Source: an uncultured Helicobacteraceae bacterium
Lineage (GTDB): Bacteria; Campylobacterota; Campylobacteria; Campylobacterales; Helicobacteraceae
Assembly: GCA_934668765.1 (NCBI GenBank)
Contig: CAKUOH010000014.1
Location: forward strand, 1 to 60,820
Direction of reading: 5' to 3'
DNA: 60,820 bases
The first letter of the stretch is position 1; each line of letters begins with the position of its first letter. Shown piece after piece: positions 19,493 to 28,576 of the stretch. Both the position numbers and the translations under genes were made by a program. The notes beneath the pieces were generated by a model. The model did no database searches and was not told the origin of the DNA. It was given only the letters and a program-made list of their open reading frames with translations.

Positions 19493-19626
19493 GATAAGAT
19501 TTGGCGTGATAATGGATTTTTTAAAGGATTTTAGCGCGAATCTTAAAAATACGATTTTTAGTGCATTTGACAATCTTTGTGTATTTGAAAAATGCGTGAA
19601 TCTTAAAGGAATAAGAGCGAAATTTT

Positions 19627-21483
19627 ATGCAAAATTACGATGACGCAGATTTTAAGTTAGATTTTGATGATGAATTTGAAGTGGGGCAACAATACAAAAA
19701 AGATGAGCAACAAGCCGCCCAAATCGAGCATAATTCGCGCACAAATGGCATTGTTTTGCTTTATTTTTTGCTTGTGGCGTTTTTGGTTTTATTTGTCGTT
19801 GTTTTGTATGTCAATATCACTTCGCACACACGCAAACTTCCCACACTAGAAACTAGCAAAAAAGAACTATCACAGCGCGGAAATATTTATAGTAGCGATG
19901 GATTTAGCCTTGCAAGCAGTAAAAATCTCTACAAAGTAAGCGTTATTAAAAAAAGCATAGACCCTGATAAGATGGACTTTTTTGTGCGATTAGTGGCTAT
20001 TTATAGTGGAATGAGCGAAAAATATTTGCACGAAAAATTAAGTGGCAATGGCAATATTATTCTATCTTACAAATTAAGCCCCAAAACCGCGCTAAACCTA
20101 AAACAACTAAACAAAAAGCTAATCAAAAACGGCGTTTTTCGCCCTTATGAATATCACGGAAAGATTTATCCAAAATCTGGGCTAAATATTGAAATCAGTG
20201 GCGAATCACGCGAATATCTCTACAAAGACATTATTGAGCCTATTTTAGGCTATACAAATAAACTAGAAAGCGATGGCATTACCAAGCCAAAGGGCGTAAA
20301 AGGCGTTGAAAAGCAATATGACGGACTGCTAATATCCAAGCAAGATGGGCTTTATCAAGGCGATAGAGATATAGGATTTAATTTGATTTTATCAAAGGAC
20401 GCCACGCTAAAACAGCGCATTGATGGCAAAAGCGTAGTGCTAACCATTCCGCTAAAATTGCAGAAAAAAATCGAAAATATCATCGATGAAAGTATAAAAG
20501 GGCTAGATTCAAAAGAAGTGGCAGTTGGGATTATAGATTCGCGTAGTGGGCGAATCCTAACGCTTGCAAGCTCGAATCGATTCGACCCTAAAAAGATTAA
20601 ATCAAGCGATTATAGTAAGCTAAATCCTAGCTTTGTGGAGTTAAGCTTTGAGCCGGGCAGCATTATGAAGCCTATAATCTTTTCGATTTTGCTTGAAAAA
20701 CGGCTAGTTTCGCCAAATGAGATTTTTAATCTCTACGATGGCGCGTATAATTTGGGGCGATATACGATTCGCGATTCACACCCGCAAAAATACGCAAGTG
20801 CAGAAAATATCATCGTGCAATCAAGCAATATCGGTATGGTGCAAATGGCACAAAGACTAAAATCCAAAACTTATCACAACGCGCTTGTGGCATTTGGATT
20901 TTCACGCCCTACGGAAATAGACTTGCCTTATGAAAAAACAGGCATTATCCCAAGCTCAAATACGCTAAATTCTTATGTCTATAAGGGCAGTGTGAGCTAT
21001 GGCTATGGAATGAGAGCGACTTTTATGCAAATGCTTCGCGCATACTGCGCATTTGCAAACGGCGGATATTTGATAAATCCCTATCTGCGCGATTATACTC
21101 TTACTGCAAATAGCAAAAAAACCGACATTAACGCTACAAAAGAGCGCGTTAGCATTTTGGGCGAATATAGTGCAAGCGTAATGGAGCGAGTTTTGATAAA
21201 GACTGTGGAAAAAGGCACGGCAAAAATCGCCCAAGTCAAAGGTATAATCGTAGGTGGCAAGACAGGGACGGCACGCGTGGCGACAAGCGGAAAATATGGC
21301 GATGAATATATAGGCTCATTTTTTGGATTTGCCAAAGATAAAAGGGCAAACTACACAATCGGCGTGGTAGTATATGAAAGCAATGTCGGCAGTAGTTACT
21401 ATGCCGCACAAACTGCGACACCGATTGCAAAAAGAGTGATAGAAGCGTTGGTAGATGAGGGATATTTAAGGCGCGAGAAGTAG
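19627..21483 (+). CDS. ftsI: Class B penicillin-binding protein (FtsI/PBP2-like transpeptidase)
   Basis: A 618-residue peptidoglycan transpeptidase anchored in the inner membrane. A cytoplasmic tail of about 39 residues is followed by one membrane segment (about 40-62, GIVLLYFLLVAFLVLFVVVL), a dimerisation domain beginning RGNIYSSDGFSLA, and the transpeptidase domain with SIMK (the SxxK serine, about 343), SSN at about 400 and KTGTA at about 548. In H. pylori the gene after fliE is annotated ftsI. The 134-base gap before it holds only a 43-codon frame that runs into the start. Confidence 0.92.
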   Translation: MQNYDDADFKLDFDDEFEVGQQYKKDEQQAAQIEHNSRTNGIVLLYFLLVAFLVLFVVVLYVNITSHTRKLPTLETSKKELSQRGNIYSSDGFSLASSKNLYKVSVIKKSIDPDKMDFFVRLVAIYSGMSEKYLHEKLSGNGNIILSYKLSPKTALNLKQLNKKLIKNGVFRPYEYHGKIYPKSGLNIEISGESREYLYKDIIEPILGYTNKLESDGITKPKGVKGVEKQYDGLLISKQDGLYQGDRDIGFNLILSKDATLKQRIDGKSVVLTIPLKLQKKIENIIDESIKGLDSKEVAVGIIDSRSGRILTLASSNRFDPKKIKSSDYSKLNPSFVELSFEPGSIMKPIIFSILLEKRLVSPNEIFNLYDGAYNLGRYTIRDSHPQKYASAENIIVQSSNIGMVQMAQRLKSKTYHNALVAFGFSRPTEIDLPYEKTGIIPSSNTLNSYVYKGSVSYGYGMRATFMQMLRAYCAFANGGYLINPYLRDYTLTANSKKTDINATKERVSILGEYSASVMERVLIKTVEKGTAKIAQVKGIIVGGKTGTARVATSGKYGDEYIGSFFGFAKDKRANYTIGVVVYESNVGSSYYAAQTATPIAKRVIEALVDEGYLRREK

Positions 21484-21939
21484 AGGGCAATTCGTCTCTT
21501 ATGCAAGATACTAAAATTGCGAACGATTTAAAAAATTCAAAGGATTCGTCATTGCGAGGCGAATCGTAGATTCGCCGAAGCAATCCAAACAAATCATAAA
21601 AATCCCGTCATACTGAGCGAAAAGCGTAGCTTGTAGTGAAGTATCCAAACCGCGCAAATCTAACACGCCAAACGAATCAATAATAAAAAATAGAATCAAT
21701 AAATTAGATTTGCTCTTGCAACATTGCGATTCAAGTGATTTTGCGTCTAGCGATTTAGATTCTTCGCTCATTACACTCGCTCAGAATGACAGAATGAGGT
21801 GCTAATCGCATTCGTGCTTTGCAATGACGGAAATTTATAAATTTGCAAAATCTTAAAATTTTCTTTATAAAAATATCATTTTATTGCTATAATTTCGCCT
21901 TGCGTTTTCGCAAAATTTTATTTTTTGAAAGGATTAAAT
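21484..21939. repeat. Intergenic repeats followed by a promoter
   Basis: 21486-21600 matches the insert inside rnpA: GGCAATTCGTCTCTT, GCAAGATACTA, AATTGCGAACGATTTAA, then the CGTCATTGCGAGGC ... GAAGCAATCC palindrome. 21605-21652 and 21748-21790 are two further repeat families (TCATACTGAGCG ... GAAGTATCCAAA, and GATTCTTCGCTC ... CTCAGAATGAC). The rest leads into the promoter at 21888. Confidence 0.75.
21888..21893 (+). promoter_or_regulatory. -10 box of the barrel gene at 21940
   Basis: TTGCTATAATTT, the extended -10 form of the Helicobacter housekeeping sigma factor, lies about 46 bases before the ATG. The upstream 40 bases are T-rich. Confidence 0.7.
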
Positions 21940-22714
21940 ATGAGAAAAATTGCTCGTATATTTTTAGTGGCGTTACTTGCGATGACTTCGGCAAACACCC
22001 TATTTGCTAAGCAAAATGGGGGGGGGGAATAGCCCTAAAACGGCGAATAGCTCTCTAAAATACGGCTGGTGGCAAACTAGTTCAAAGGACAAGCAAGGCA
22101 GATTTATCGGTGGCGAACTTGGGTTTAGCAATGGCTGGATTGGACAAAATAGTATTGAATATATTATTGGTGGAGACTCTACATTTGTGCCACATATCAA
22201 TATGATTGGTGGCTATCAATGGTATTTTTTAGATAAGCCTTGGCTTCATTTAGGACTGCGTCTCAAGGGATATTTAGGTTATAGTAATTATAGCGTAGAT
22301 AACTCTCATCATTTAAGTAATATAACATCTCATACAATTCATACAGGCATAGAAGTCGGTGCTATATATGACTTTGTGCAATATAAAGAACATACTTTGG
22401 GTGTATATATTGCGCCCATAGGATTTGAATTAAGTGCATTATTTGGAAATGTTACTATAAACAATAATGGCAATATAATCAATAAAACTTTTAGTTTAAC
22501 TCCCTATGTAACCTTTACTTATAAATATAGTATGGGATTGCACTACTATTACAATGTGAATCATATGGTATTTTTAGGTTATCAAGTAAACTGGTCTTAT
22601 GGGGGCTCTAACGATAAATATAATGGCAATATAAGTTTAGATAATTTGAAAAGTATGGGCTTTCAAGCACACCATTTTCATAGCTTTATGATAGGCTACG
22701 CCTACAAATTTTAG
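21940..22714 (+). CDS. Outer-membrane barrel, phase-variable by G10 tract (OFF here)
   Basis: The start at 21940 follows GAAAGGATT and encodes a signal peptide (MRKIARIFLVALLAMTSA, NTLFAKQ). Ten G (22018-22027) then give Gly-Gly-Gly-Glu and a stop. The mature protein continues in the next frame (GWWQTSSKDKQGRFIGGELGFS ... ending FMIGYAYKF). Nine or twelve G joins the frames to give about 257 residues. It is paralogous to the next gene: both have GGYQWYFLD or FGYQWYFLD, HLGLRLKG or HLGLRFSG, and the same C-terminus. Its function is unknown beyond an 8-10 strand barrel. Confidence 0.83.
22018..22027 (+). repeat. Hypermutable G10 homopolymer (coding switch)
   Basis: Ten G immediately after the signal peptide codons of the barrel gene. 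Loss of one or gain of two restores the frame. The tract encodes a glycine run when ON. Confidence 0.9.
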
Positions 22715-22730
22715 CCACAAAGGATAGACG

Positions 22731-23555
22731 ATGAAAATATCTCGTTTATTTTTAGTGGCTTTAATGCTAATGTTTTTTGCAGACTTTGCTTTGGCAAAAA
22801 AGAGCAAATCTACCAAAGATTCGCCAAAAGGCTCAGATTCGGCACAAATAGCCGAATCCGCCGAATCCAAAGGCGAATCTAGCAAAGAGCAAGGTAGCAC
22901 TCTTTGGAGCGTAAGCGCAGATGAAAAATCTGGCGGATTTTTGGGCTTTGAATATGGGCTAGGTGGTGCAAAGATAAGAGTCGGTAATGGTAGCAAAAAT
23001 ATCATTGCATCTCAAATTAACCTTATCTTTGGCTATCAATGGTATTTTTTAGATGTGCCGTGGGCGCATTTGGGATTGCGATTTAGCGGACATATCGGCT
23101 ATGCACTTTACTCCAAAGATAAATATTTTAGCAATCATACCGAGCAGCACTCTATTTCAGCGCACGGCGTTCAATATGGCGCGGATTTGGGTTTAATGTG
23201 GGACTTTGTAGATACGGCAAAGCATACCTTTGGAATCTATGTCGCGCCTTTGGGATTTGAGGGAAGCACATTGTTTGGGAAATATTCTATACGACCCACC
23301 GATTATATAGCTTATATAACGCTTGGTAGCACGGCTTACAAACTATATACTCACACAAAGTTTGCCTACGCATTAAGCGCGGGATTTCAGCTAATGCACA
23401 AGCACCACCATTTGATATTTTTCACATATCGATTGCGTTTATATAATGACAAACAATCAAAAACAACATATAAATATGACAATAATGTTTCTCATATAGG
23501 TTTTACCGTGCAACCTATACATAGTGGCATTTTTGGCTATGCGTATAAGTTTTAG
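22731..23555 (+). CDS. Outer-membrane barrel, stable paralogue
   Basis: A 274-residue protein starting 17 bases after the phase-variable paralogue. It has a signal peptide (MKISRLFLVALMLMFFADFALA), a Ser/Lys/Glu-rich linker (about 23-65), then a barrel with FLGFEYGLGGAKIR, FGYQWYFLDVPWAHLGLRFSG, HTFGIYVAPLGFEGSTLFG and a terminal FGYAYKF. It has no homopolymer tract, so a constitutive copy sits beside a switchable one. Downstream of it lies a repeat-filled gap. Confidence 0.82.
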   Translation: MKISRLFLVALMLMFFADFALAKKSKSTKDSPKGSDSAQIAESAESKGESSKEQGSTLWSVSADEKSGGFLGFEYGLGGAKIRVGNGSKNIIASQINLIFGYQWYFLDVPWAHLGLRFSGHIGYALYSKDKYFSNHTEQHSISAHGVQYGADLGLMWDFVDTAKHTFGIYVAPLGFEGSTLFGKYSIRPTDYIAYITLGSTAYKLYTHTKFAYALSAGFQLMHKHHHLIFFTYRLRLYNDKQSKTTYKYDNNVSHIGFTVQPIHSGIFGYAYKF

Positions 23556-23930
23556 TGGGATTTTGATTTAGATTCGCATAAATCTTGCGAATCAAGTGAA
23601 AAACAATCGAAGTAATGGTGGCGTGGCTTCTTGTAGTTTTTTGCAATTTGGGGATAAGACTAGACTAAATCGTCTACAAAACCCCGAAAATTGCAAAAGT
23701 TTAGCGAAATTGTATGCCCAAAACAAGCGAAACGCAGTTTCTTTAGTAAATTCTGCGAATTGCTTCGGCGAATCTTGGATTCGCCTCGCAATGACAAATC
23801 CACATTAGATTTTGCGCTTTATCACAATGACGAATTGATTTTTTGACAATTTTATCATCTTACAAAAATGCAACTTTTATCAAAATCATAGTAAAATCAA
23901 ATGTGCATATTTTTATACGATAAGGGCAAA
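23556..23930. repeat. Intergenic region with a dispersed repeat
   Basis: A palindromic repeat at about 23757-23800 (GAATTGCTTCGGCGAATC ... CGCCTCGCAATGACAA) belongs to the most common family here. The short frame 23596-23808 is derived from it and has no family resemblance. Otherwise only AT-rich leader sequence for cca. Confidence 0.65.
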
Positions 23931-25139
23931 ATGACACCAAAGCAAATAAAAACTTTTCACATTCCACCTGCGATTTGCGCCCTAGCTATGCGATTTAAAA
24001 TGCAAAATTTTACGCTTTATTTGGTGGGTGGCATTGTGCGGGATTTTCTTTTGCACAAATCTAAAAGGGGTTTTGGCAAAAATAGCCTTGCCACAAATGA
24101 CTTTGATTTCTGCACTTCTGCGCTCCCGCACGAAATAAAGGTGATTTTGCGCTCTTGTGAAAATATCCACGCGATTTTTGATATAGGCGAAAAATACGGC
24201 ACGATTGGCGCAATGATTGGTAACACAAAAATTGAAATTACGACTTTTCGCAGTGAGTGCGATTATAGCGACAATCGCCACCCTGATTTTGTCCGCTTTG
24301 AGCGCGATATTAGCACAGATTTGTCGCGCAGAGATTTCACCATAAATGCGATGGCGTGTGAGATTTTAAGCGGACAAATAACTGATATTTTTGGCGGAAT
24401 GGCGGATTTAAAGGCGCGAAAGATTCGTGCGGTGGGCAATGCAAATGAGCGATTCGCTGAAGATGCCTTGCGAATCTTGCGGGCATTTAGTTTTGTGGCG
24501 AAATTTGGCTTTGAGATTGAATCTACCACAATGAGTGCGATTTTAGCGCAAAAATCGCTATTAAAAAATATCTCAAAAGAGCGCGTAAATGCAGAAATTA
24601 TCAAAATTTTAAATGGCAGATTCGCACTCAAAGCATTAAAACTAATCCAAAAAAATGATATTTTTGCGATTGATTTGCCCAAAAAATTTAGTGCGATTCC
24701 AAAAAAGGCGCGAATCTATGGCGCATTTTTGATTTTTAAAGACGCCAAATTGTGCGAATCCTTGCAAAATAAAAGGGCAAAAAATATTGAAAATGCTTTC
24801 ACTGCGCTAATTTCGGCGCAAAAGATTCGCAAAATCTGCGATTTAAAAAGGTTTTTTGCAGAGATAAGATTGCGATTTGAGTTAAGCGATTTGCAAATCG
24901 CCCTTGCCCTGCAAACTGCTTTGCGTAAGAAAAATCGCCGATTCAAAAAAGCATTTTGCCCTAAAATGCTCAAATCCACCTTAAAAATAAACGGCTTTGA
25001 TTTGCAAAATTTAGGCTTTAAAGATGTACAAATCGGCGCAATCAAAAACGCACTATTAGCGAAAATTTACAGCGGAGATTTACCGAATCAAAGGGCGATT
25101 TTGCACTGCAGGATAAGGCAAATCGCAGAATCTACATAG
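23931..25139 (+). CDS. cca: CCA-adding tRNA nucleotidyltransferase family
   Basis: A 402-residue enzyme that completes tRNA 3' ends. The nucleotidyltransferase core has LYLVGGIVRDFLLHK, the catalytic aspartates in TNDFDFCTSALP, EITTFRSECDY, RRDFTINAMA and the ATP-recognition region FAEDALRILRAFSFVAKFGFE. The long Lys/Arg/Phe-rich C-terminal part is poorly conserved. The ATG at 23931 (MTPKQIKTF) follows AAGGGCAAA and is preferred over 23901. Some family members are poly(A) polymerases, so CCA addition is the likeliest but not proven activity. Confidence 0.88.
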   Translation: MTPKQIKTFHIPPAICALAMRFKMQNFTLYLVGGIVRDFLLHKSKRGFGKNSLATNDFDFCTSALPHEIKVILRSCENIHAIFDIGEKYGTIGAMIGNTKIEITTFRSECDYSDNRHPDFVRFERDISTDLSRRDFTINAMACEILSGQITDIFGGMADLKARKIRAVGNANERFAEDALRILRAFSFVAKFGFEIESTTMSAILAQKSLLKNISKERVNAEIIKILNGRFALKALKLIQKNDIFAIDLPKKFSAIPKKARIYGAFLIFKDAKLCESLQNKRAKNIENAFTALISAQKIRKICDLKRFFAEIRLRFELSDLQIALALQTALRKKNRRFKKAFCPKMLKSTLKINGFDLQNLGFKDVQIGAIKNALLAKIYSGDLPNQRAILHCRIRQIAEST

Positions 25140-25142
25140 ATT

Positions 25143-25888
25143 TTATTTGCTTTTGCGATTTTTGATTATCTTTTTGCGCTTTTTTATTGTCTTTTTTGCT
25201 TGTTTTTGTGGTGCATCGCCAAACACATAGACATAGCGCATCATTATGCTAAATGCTTGGCGGATACTTATTTTTATGCCATCACTATCATATTTTGCAA
25301 ATGGTAAAAATGGCACACGAGCGGCAAATTCAACGGCGTGATTGTGATTAAAATGACTGCGCAAACCAAAATTTATCCCAACATCAAAGGCGGTAATACT
25401 GACAAAATCAAGGTTTGCATTGCTACTATTTGCATTGATTATATAGCTAGTGCCACCAAGTCCAACCCCTACAAATATGCCCGTTTCGACATTTTTGCTA
25501 CTATAAAGATTGCCCAAAAAGTCTGCATTTGCGGTGTAGTTGATTAGCATAGTGTGTAGCATATTATTTTGATTGCTTTGAGAGGCACTTAAGGCTGAAA
25601 AATGACTAAAATTGACATTTCCGTAGAATCTAGCACCAAGTTTTTCGCTAAAAAAGTGTTTGTATCCAAGCATTACTCCCCAATCAATGCTATGTTGAAT
25701 GGCGGATACTTCATTTCCACCGCTATTTAAACTTGCTTTTATGCCACCGCCACCGATTCCACCACCAGCAAAAAATCCGCTAGATTCTGCGTAGGCAAAG
25801 TTTGGTATGTAAAAAATGAGCGTGGATAAAAATGCAAGTTTGGCTATACGATATGGGGGGGGGATTTTAGAATCTGTGAAAATTTCAT
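25143..25888 (-). CDS. HP_OMP-like barrel, phase-variable by C9 tract (OFF here)
   Basis: The ATG at 25888 begins MKFSQILKSPP, then nine C (plus-strand G, 25855-25863) lead out of frame to a stop four codons later. Ten C gives a single frame of about 248 residues: a signal peptide (IAKLAFLSTLIFYIPNFAYA), a Gly-rich first strand, then a barrel with MLGYKHFFSEKLGARFYGNVNF, ADFLGNLYSSKNVETGIFVGVGLGG and NHAVEFAARVPFLP, ending in a Lys-rich tail. It is paralogous to the barrels at 5418, 35573 and the N-terminal half of 584. The tract lies in the signal-peptide n-region. Confidence 0.82.
25855..25863 (-). repeat. Hypermutable G9 homopolymer (coding switch)
   Basis: Nine G on the plus strand. Ten (or seven) restores the barrel frame; nine gives SPPHIV and a stop. 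Confidence 0.88.
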
Positions 25889-25961
25889 TTGTAGCCTTTG
25901 TATTAAAAAATAAGGTGGGATTGTAACAAAATATTTGAGATTTTGCAAAAATTCAAACAAG

Positions 25962-26038
25962 TGGCACGCTCGGCAGGACTCGAACCTGCGACCTACGGCT
26001 TAGAAGGCTGTTGCTCTATCCAGCTGAGCTACGAGCGC
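25962..26038 (-). tRNA. tRNA-Arg (UCU)
   Basis: A 77-base cloverleaf with acceptor GCGCTCG/CGAGCGT, D-arm GCTCAGCTGGATAGAGC, anticodon loop CTTCTAA (UCU), T-loop GTTCGAGTC and an encoded CCA. It is the last of four clustered tRNAs. Confidence 0.96.
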
Positions 26039-26057
26039 ACAAGGTGGGATTAAAAAA

Positions 26058-26134
26058 TGGCACGCTCGATAGGAATCGAACCCATAACCCTCAGATCCGA
26101 AGTCTGATGCTCTATCCAGTTGAGCTACGAGCGC
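26058..26134 (-). tRNA. tRNA-Arg (UCG)
   Basis: A 77-base cloverleaf with acceptor GCGCTCG/CGAGCGT, anticodon loop CTTCGGA (UCG), T-loop GTTCGATTC and an encoded CCA. It shares its acceptor stem with the neighbouring Arg tRNA. Confidence 0.96.
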
Positions 26135-26155
26135 GTGTCGCTAAAAGTGCAAGTA

Positions 26156-26233
26156 TGGGGTGAGTGATGGGATTCGAACCCACGACCCCCAGAGCCACAA
26201 TCTGGTGCTCTAACCAGCTGAACTACACTCACC
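26156..26233 (-). tRNA. tRNA-His (GUG)
   Basis: A cloverleaf with anticodon loop TTGTGGC (GUG), an extra 5' G opposite C73 as required for histidyl identity, T-loop GTTCGAATC and an encoded CCA. Confidence 0.96.
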
Positions 26234-26261
26234 GCAAATTTTGTGAAATGCTTTTAAAAAG

Positions 26262-26339
26262 TGGTCGGGGTGAAAGGATTCGAACCTTCGACCCCTTGGT
26301 CCCAAACCAAGTGCGCTAACCAGACTGCGCTACACCCCG
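26262..26339 (-). tRNA. tRNA-Pro (UGG)
   Basis: A cloverleaf with acceptor CGGGGTG/CACCCCG, anticodon loop TTTGGGA (UGG), T-loop GTTCGAATC and an encoded CCA. It is first in the Pro-His-Arg-Arg transcript. Confidence 0.96.
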
Positions 26340-26739
26340 AAATCCAAGCATTGCCAAAATCAAAGCCGTTATTTTATTACAAACATTGTGCGATTGTCAA
26401 TAATTTAAGCCAAAATTGTGATTTATATCCATCCTTGCTATGATAGAATCCATTTAGGCTTGTCATTGTGAGGCACGGACAAAGAATCTCTCCCCCAACT
26501 CTTGCGGATAGGGACAAATGGGGCGGGTATTTTGAATTGCAAGAGTAATTTTTACCCACCCCCTAGCCCTCTTAAGCGAGGGATGGGTAAGATTTAAGCG
26601 AAAGCTCCACGCGCTACCATATATTTCGTCATTGCGAGACTTGCGAAGCAAGTCGTGGCAATTTCAAAATATCTTTATGTAAATTTATGGATTGCTTTGC
26701 TTGCAATGACAAATCATTAGCATAGTCTGTGCTAGGATT
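26340..26739. repeat. Intergenic region with dispersed repeats
   Basis: No gene is visible. About 26490-26585 holds diverged members of the ACCCACCCCCTAG / CCCTC...GAGGG hairpin family in both orientations. About 26630-26712 holds TCATTGCGAGACTTGC ... GTGGCAAT and GGATTGCTTTGCTTGCAATGAC. About 26375-26460 is the AT-rich leader of the Pro-His-Arg-Arg tRNAs. Confidence 0.65.
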
Positions 26740-27855
26740 TTAACGAAAAATGTTTTTACTAGCCACAAATCCTCGCATAAAGCCCGCATAATCCTTGTAA
26801 AATTCTACGCTTTTATACGCACTTAAAAAATCCGCCAAATGCCCTTGATTGTAGCCGATTTCGCAACATAAGAAGTCTGAATCTAGTGCGATAATTTTTT
26901 GCAAAATCTCATCGCCATTTTTGCCACCAAATAGTGCGATTGGTGGCTCATAAGTCAAATTGCGCGGAATCTTATAATCCTCCGCGATATAGGGCGGATT
27001 TGAGATGATTAGCGAATCTTTTGGATTAAAATCAACGCCATTTAGCAAGTCGGATTCAACTAGCGTAATGCGCGATTTTAGGCTTGAATCAAGCGCGGAT
27101 TTTAGCACGATATTTTTTTGTGCGATTTTAAGTGCGGTGGGCGAAATATCAGTCGCCGTAATGGCAATGTGCGGATTTTGCAGGCAAAGCATAATAGCGA
27201 TAATCCCGCTGCCCGTGCCGATTTCATAAATCTTTTGAATATCGTGTGCCTTAATTAACTGCAATGCCTTATCCACCAAAAGCTCCGTTTCGGTGCGCGG
27301 AATGAGTGCGCTACAATTGATAAAAAAATCCTGCGAATAAAAACTAACTTTTTTTGTGATATACTCAAGCGGATAGCCGTTGTTTAGGAGTGAAATGGAT
27401 TTTAATAATGCAGATTCGAGGGCTTGTGAAGCAGTGAAATGTGTGCTTGAATCTTGCGTAGATTCGCCTTTTTCTTTTCGCAAAAAGGGCTGCACCCCGC
27501 ACCCGCTCCCCCCAACTTCATTTAAATTGTGTTCCCAAAAAGAAGCCGCTTTTTCGCTTTTAGGGGGAGAGCCTCGCTTATCCGATTCTAGCAAAAAATC
27601 GGCGGACGCACTACTGCGTCCTTGCTCCAGATTTTTTGCACCACGAATCGGGCGAGATTCTGTTGCGCTGTCGCGCGATTGATTTGTTAAAATATCTTGT
27701 ATTTTTTTATCGCTATGTGTATGCAAAAAAACGCGATTTTTTCCTAAAAAATGTGCTAACAAAGTTTCGCAAACTAGATTTTTGCGCTCCGTCCCATTTG
27801 AATCAAACGGCTTATAGGCGGATTTCGCGCATTTTAGCAACGAATCTATTGTCAT
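26740..27855 (-). CDS. prmC: Release factor glutamine methyltransferase PrmC (HemK) with an inserted segment
   Basis: It methylates the GGQ glutamine of peptide release factors. The SAM-dependent methyltransferase core is intact: IYEIGTGSGIIAIMLCLQ at about 221, ITATDISPTALKIA, and the NPPY motif (IISNPPYIAEDYKIP) at about 287. The N-terminal substrate domain is interrupted: residues about 58-140 (between HTHSDKKIQDI and ALLKSISLLNNGYPLEYI) have no counterpart in the family, which usually totals about 275-290 residues against 371 here. The insert is Ser/Gly/Glu-rich and encodes a GGACGC/GCGTCC hairpin. The reading frame is kept, so the protein is probably made. It lies next to the OmpA-like gene. 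Confidence 0.9.
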   Translation of the reverse strand: MTIDSLLKCAKSAYKPFDSNGTERKNLVCETLLAHFLGKNRVFLHTHSDKKIQDILTNQSRDSATESRPIRGAKNLEQGRSSASADFLLESDKRGSPPKSEKAASFWEHNLNEVGGSGCGVQPFLRKEKGESTQDSSTHFTASQALESALLKSISLLNNGYPLEYITKKVSFYSQDFFINCSALIPRTETELLVDKALQLIKAHDIQKIYEIGTGSGIIAIMLCLQNPHIAITATDISPTALKIAQKNIVLKSALDSSLKSRITLVESDLLNGVDFNPKDSLIISNPPYIAEDYKIPRNLTYEPPIALFGGKNGDEILQKIIALDSDFLCCEIGYNQGHLADFLSAYKSVEFYKDYAGFMRGFVASKNIFR

Positions 27856-28527
27856 TTAATAAAAATAAATATCCACTCTGCGTTCAAATTCCCGCGTTTT
27901 CTCATCATCTGCGACACTCTTTGCCTTGCCCTCATTTGAAGTTAGAATCTGCATATTTGGATATTGCCGTTTTAACATCTCTACCACGCGATTTATGCGC
28001 TTATCAATCAAATAAATATTGTATTCCTCGCCACCCAAATCGCAACCATAGCCAAATATAATGGCAAGTTTCGCCTCACGCACTTTTTCTTTCAAATTTA
28101 TTGTAAAATCCTCTTGTTGCGTTTTTCTCAAAATTGAGCTATCCATATCAAAAAACAGCGATTCTTTTAGCTTATAATTTTCATCTATGGCATTATATTG
28201 CAAGAATCGCTCTTGTGCGATTTGCCACGGTTCTTTGGGCTTTGAGTGTCCTAGCGAAGTCGTAGTGCCGATTTTATCATCACGGATTTTTTCCACATCT
28301 TTTGGCAAATCATCATTTTGCTTGGGCTTAATTTGCGCTATTTGCGTGGATTGAATGCCATTTTTACAACAATCAGGGACGCCACCTTTGCAAATCGCCA
28401 TTGCCACAAAAAATAGCACAATCACAATCACTACAAACGCCACAAATGGCATTGTCAGACATTTAGGGTAGAATCCGCGCTTATTTAGATGATTTGAAAA
28501 ATCTATTTGGCTATTTTGCTTGCCCAT
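27856..28527 (-). CDS. OmpA-C-terminal-domain protein with an inner-membrane anchor
   Basis: A protein of about 223 residues from the ATG at 28527 (MGKQNSQ, after AAGGATTTT). One membrane segment at about 26-50 (CLTMPFVAFVVIVIVLFFVAM) is followed by a linker and an OmpA-like peptidoglycan-binding domain: LFFDMDSSILRKTQQEDF, IIFGYGCDLGGEEYNIYLIDKR, VVEML and the closing REFERRVDIYF. It probably anchors a membrane complex to the cell wall; it is not MotB, as the plug and proton-channel aspartate are absent. Its partner is unknown. It ends one base before prmC begins. Confidence 0.7.
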   Translation of the reverse strand: MGKQNSQIDFSNHLNKRGFYPKCLTMPFVAFVVIVIVLFFVAMAICKGGVPDCCKNGIQSTQIAQIKPKQNDDLPKDVEKIRDDKIGTTTSLGHSKPKEPWQIAQERFLQYNAIDENYKLKESLFFDMDSSILRKTQQEDFTINLKEKVREAKLAIIFGYGCDLGGEEYNIYLIDKRINRVVEMLKRQYPNMQILTSNEGKAKSVADDEKTREFERRVDIYFY

Positions 28528-28576
28528 ATTAAAATCCTTGAAAATCGCACCTTTGCGCTTTAAAAAGCGCAAAAAT

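Noticed and set aside
19512..19643. A 43-codon frame between fliE and ftsI (MDFLKDFSANLKN)
   Set aside because: It has no clear ribosome-binding site and overlaps the ftsI start; too little evidence for a gene.
23596..23808. A 70-codon plus-strand frame
   Set aside because: Its end is the repeat (GESWIRLAMT) and it has no signal or motif. I treat it as noncoding.
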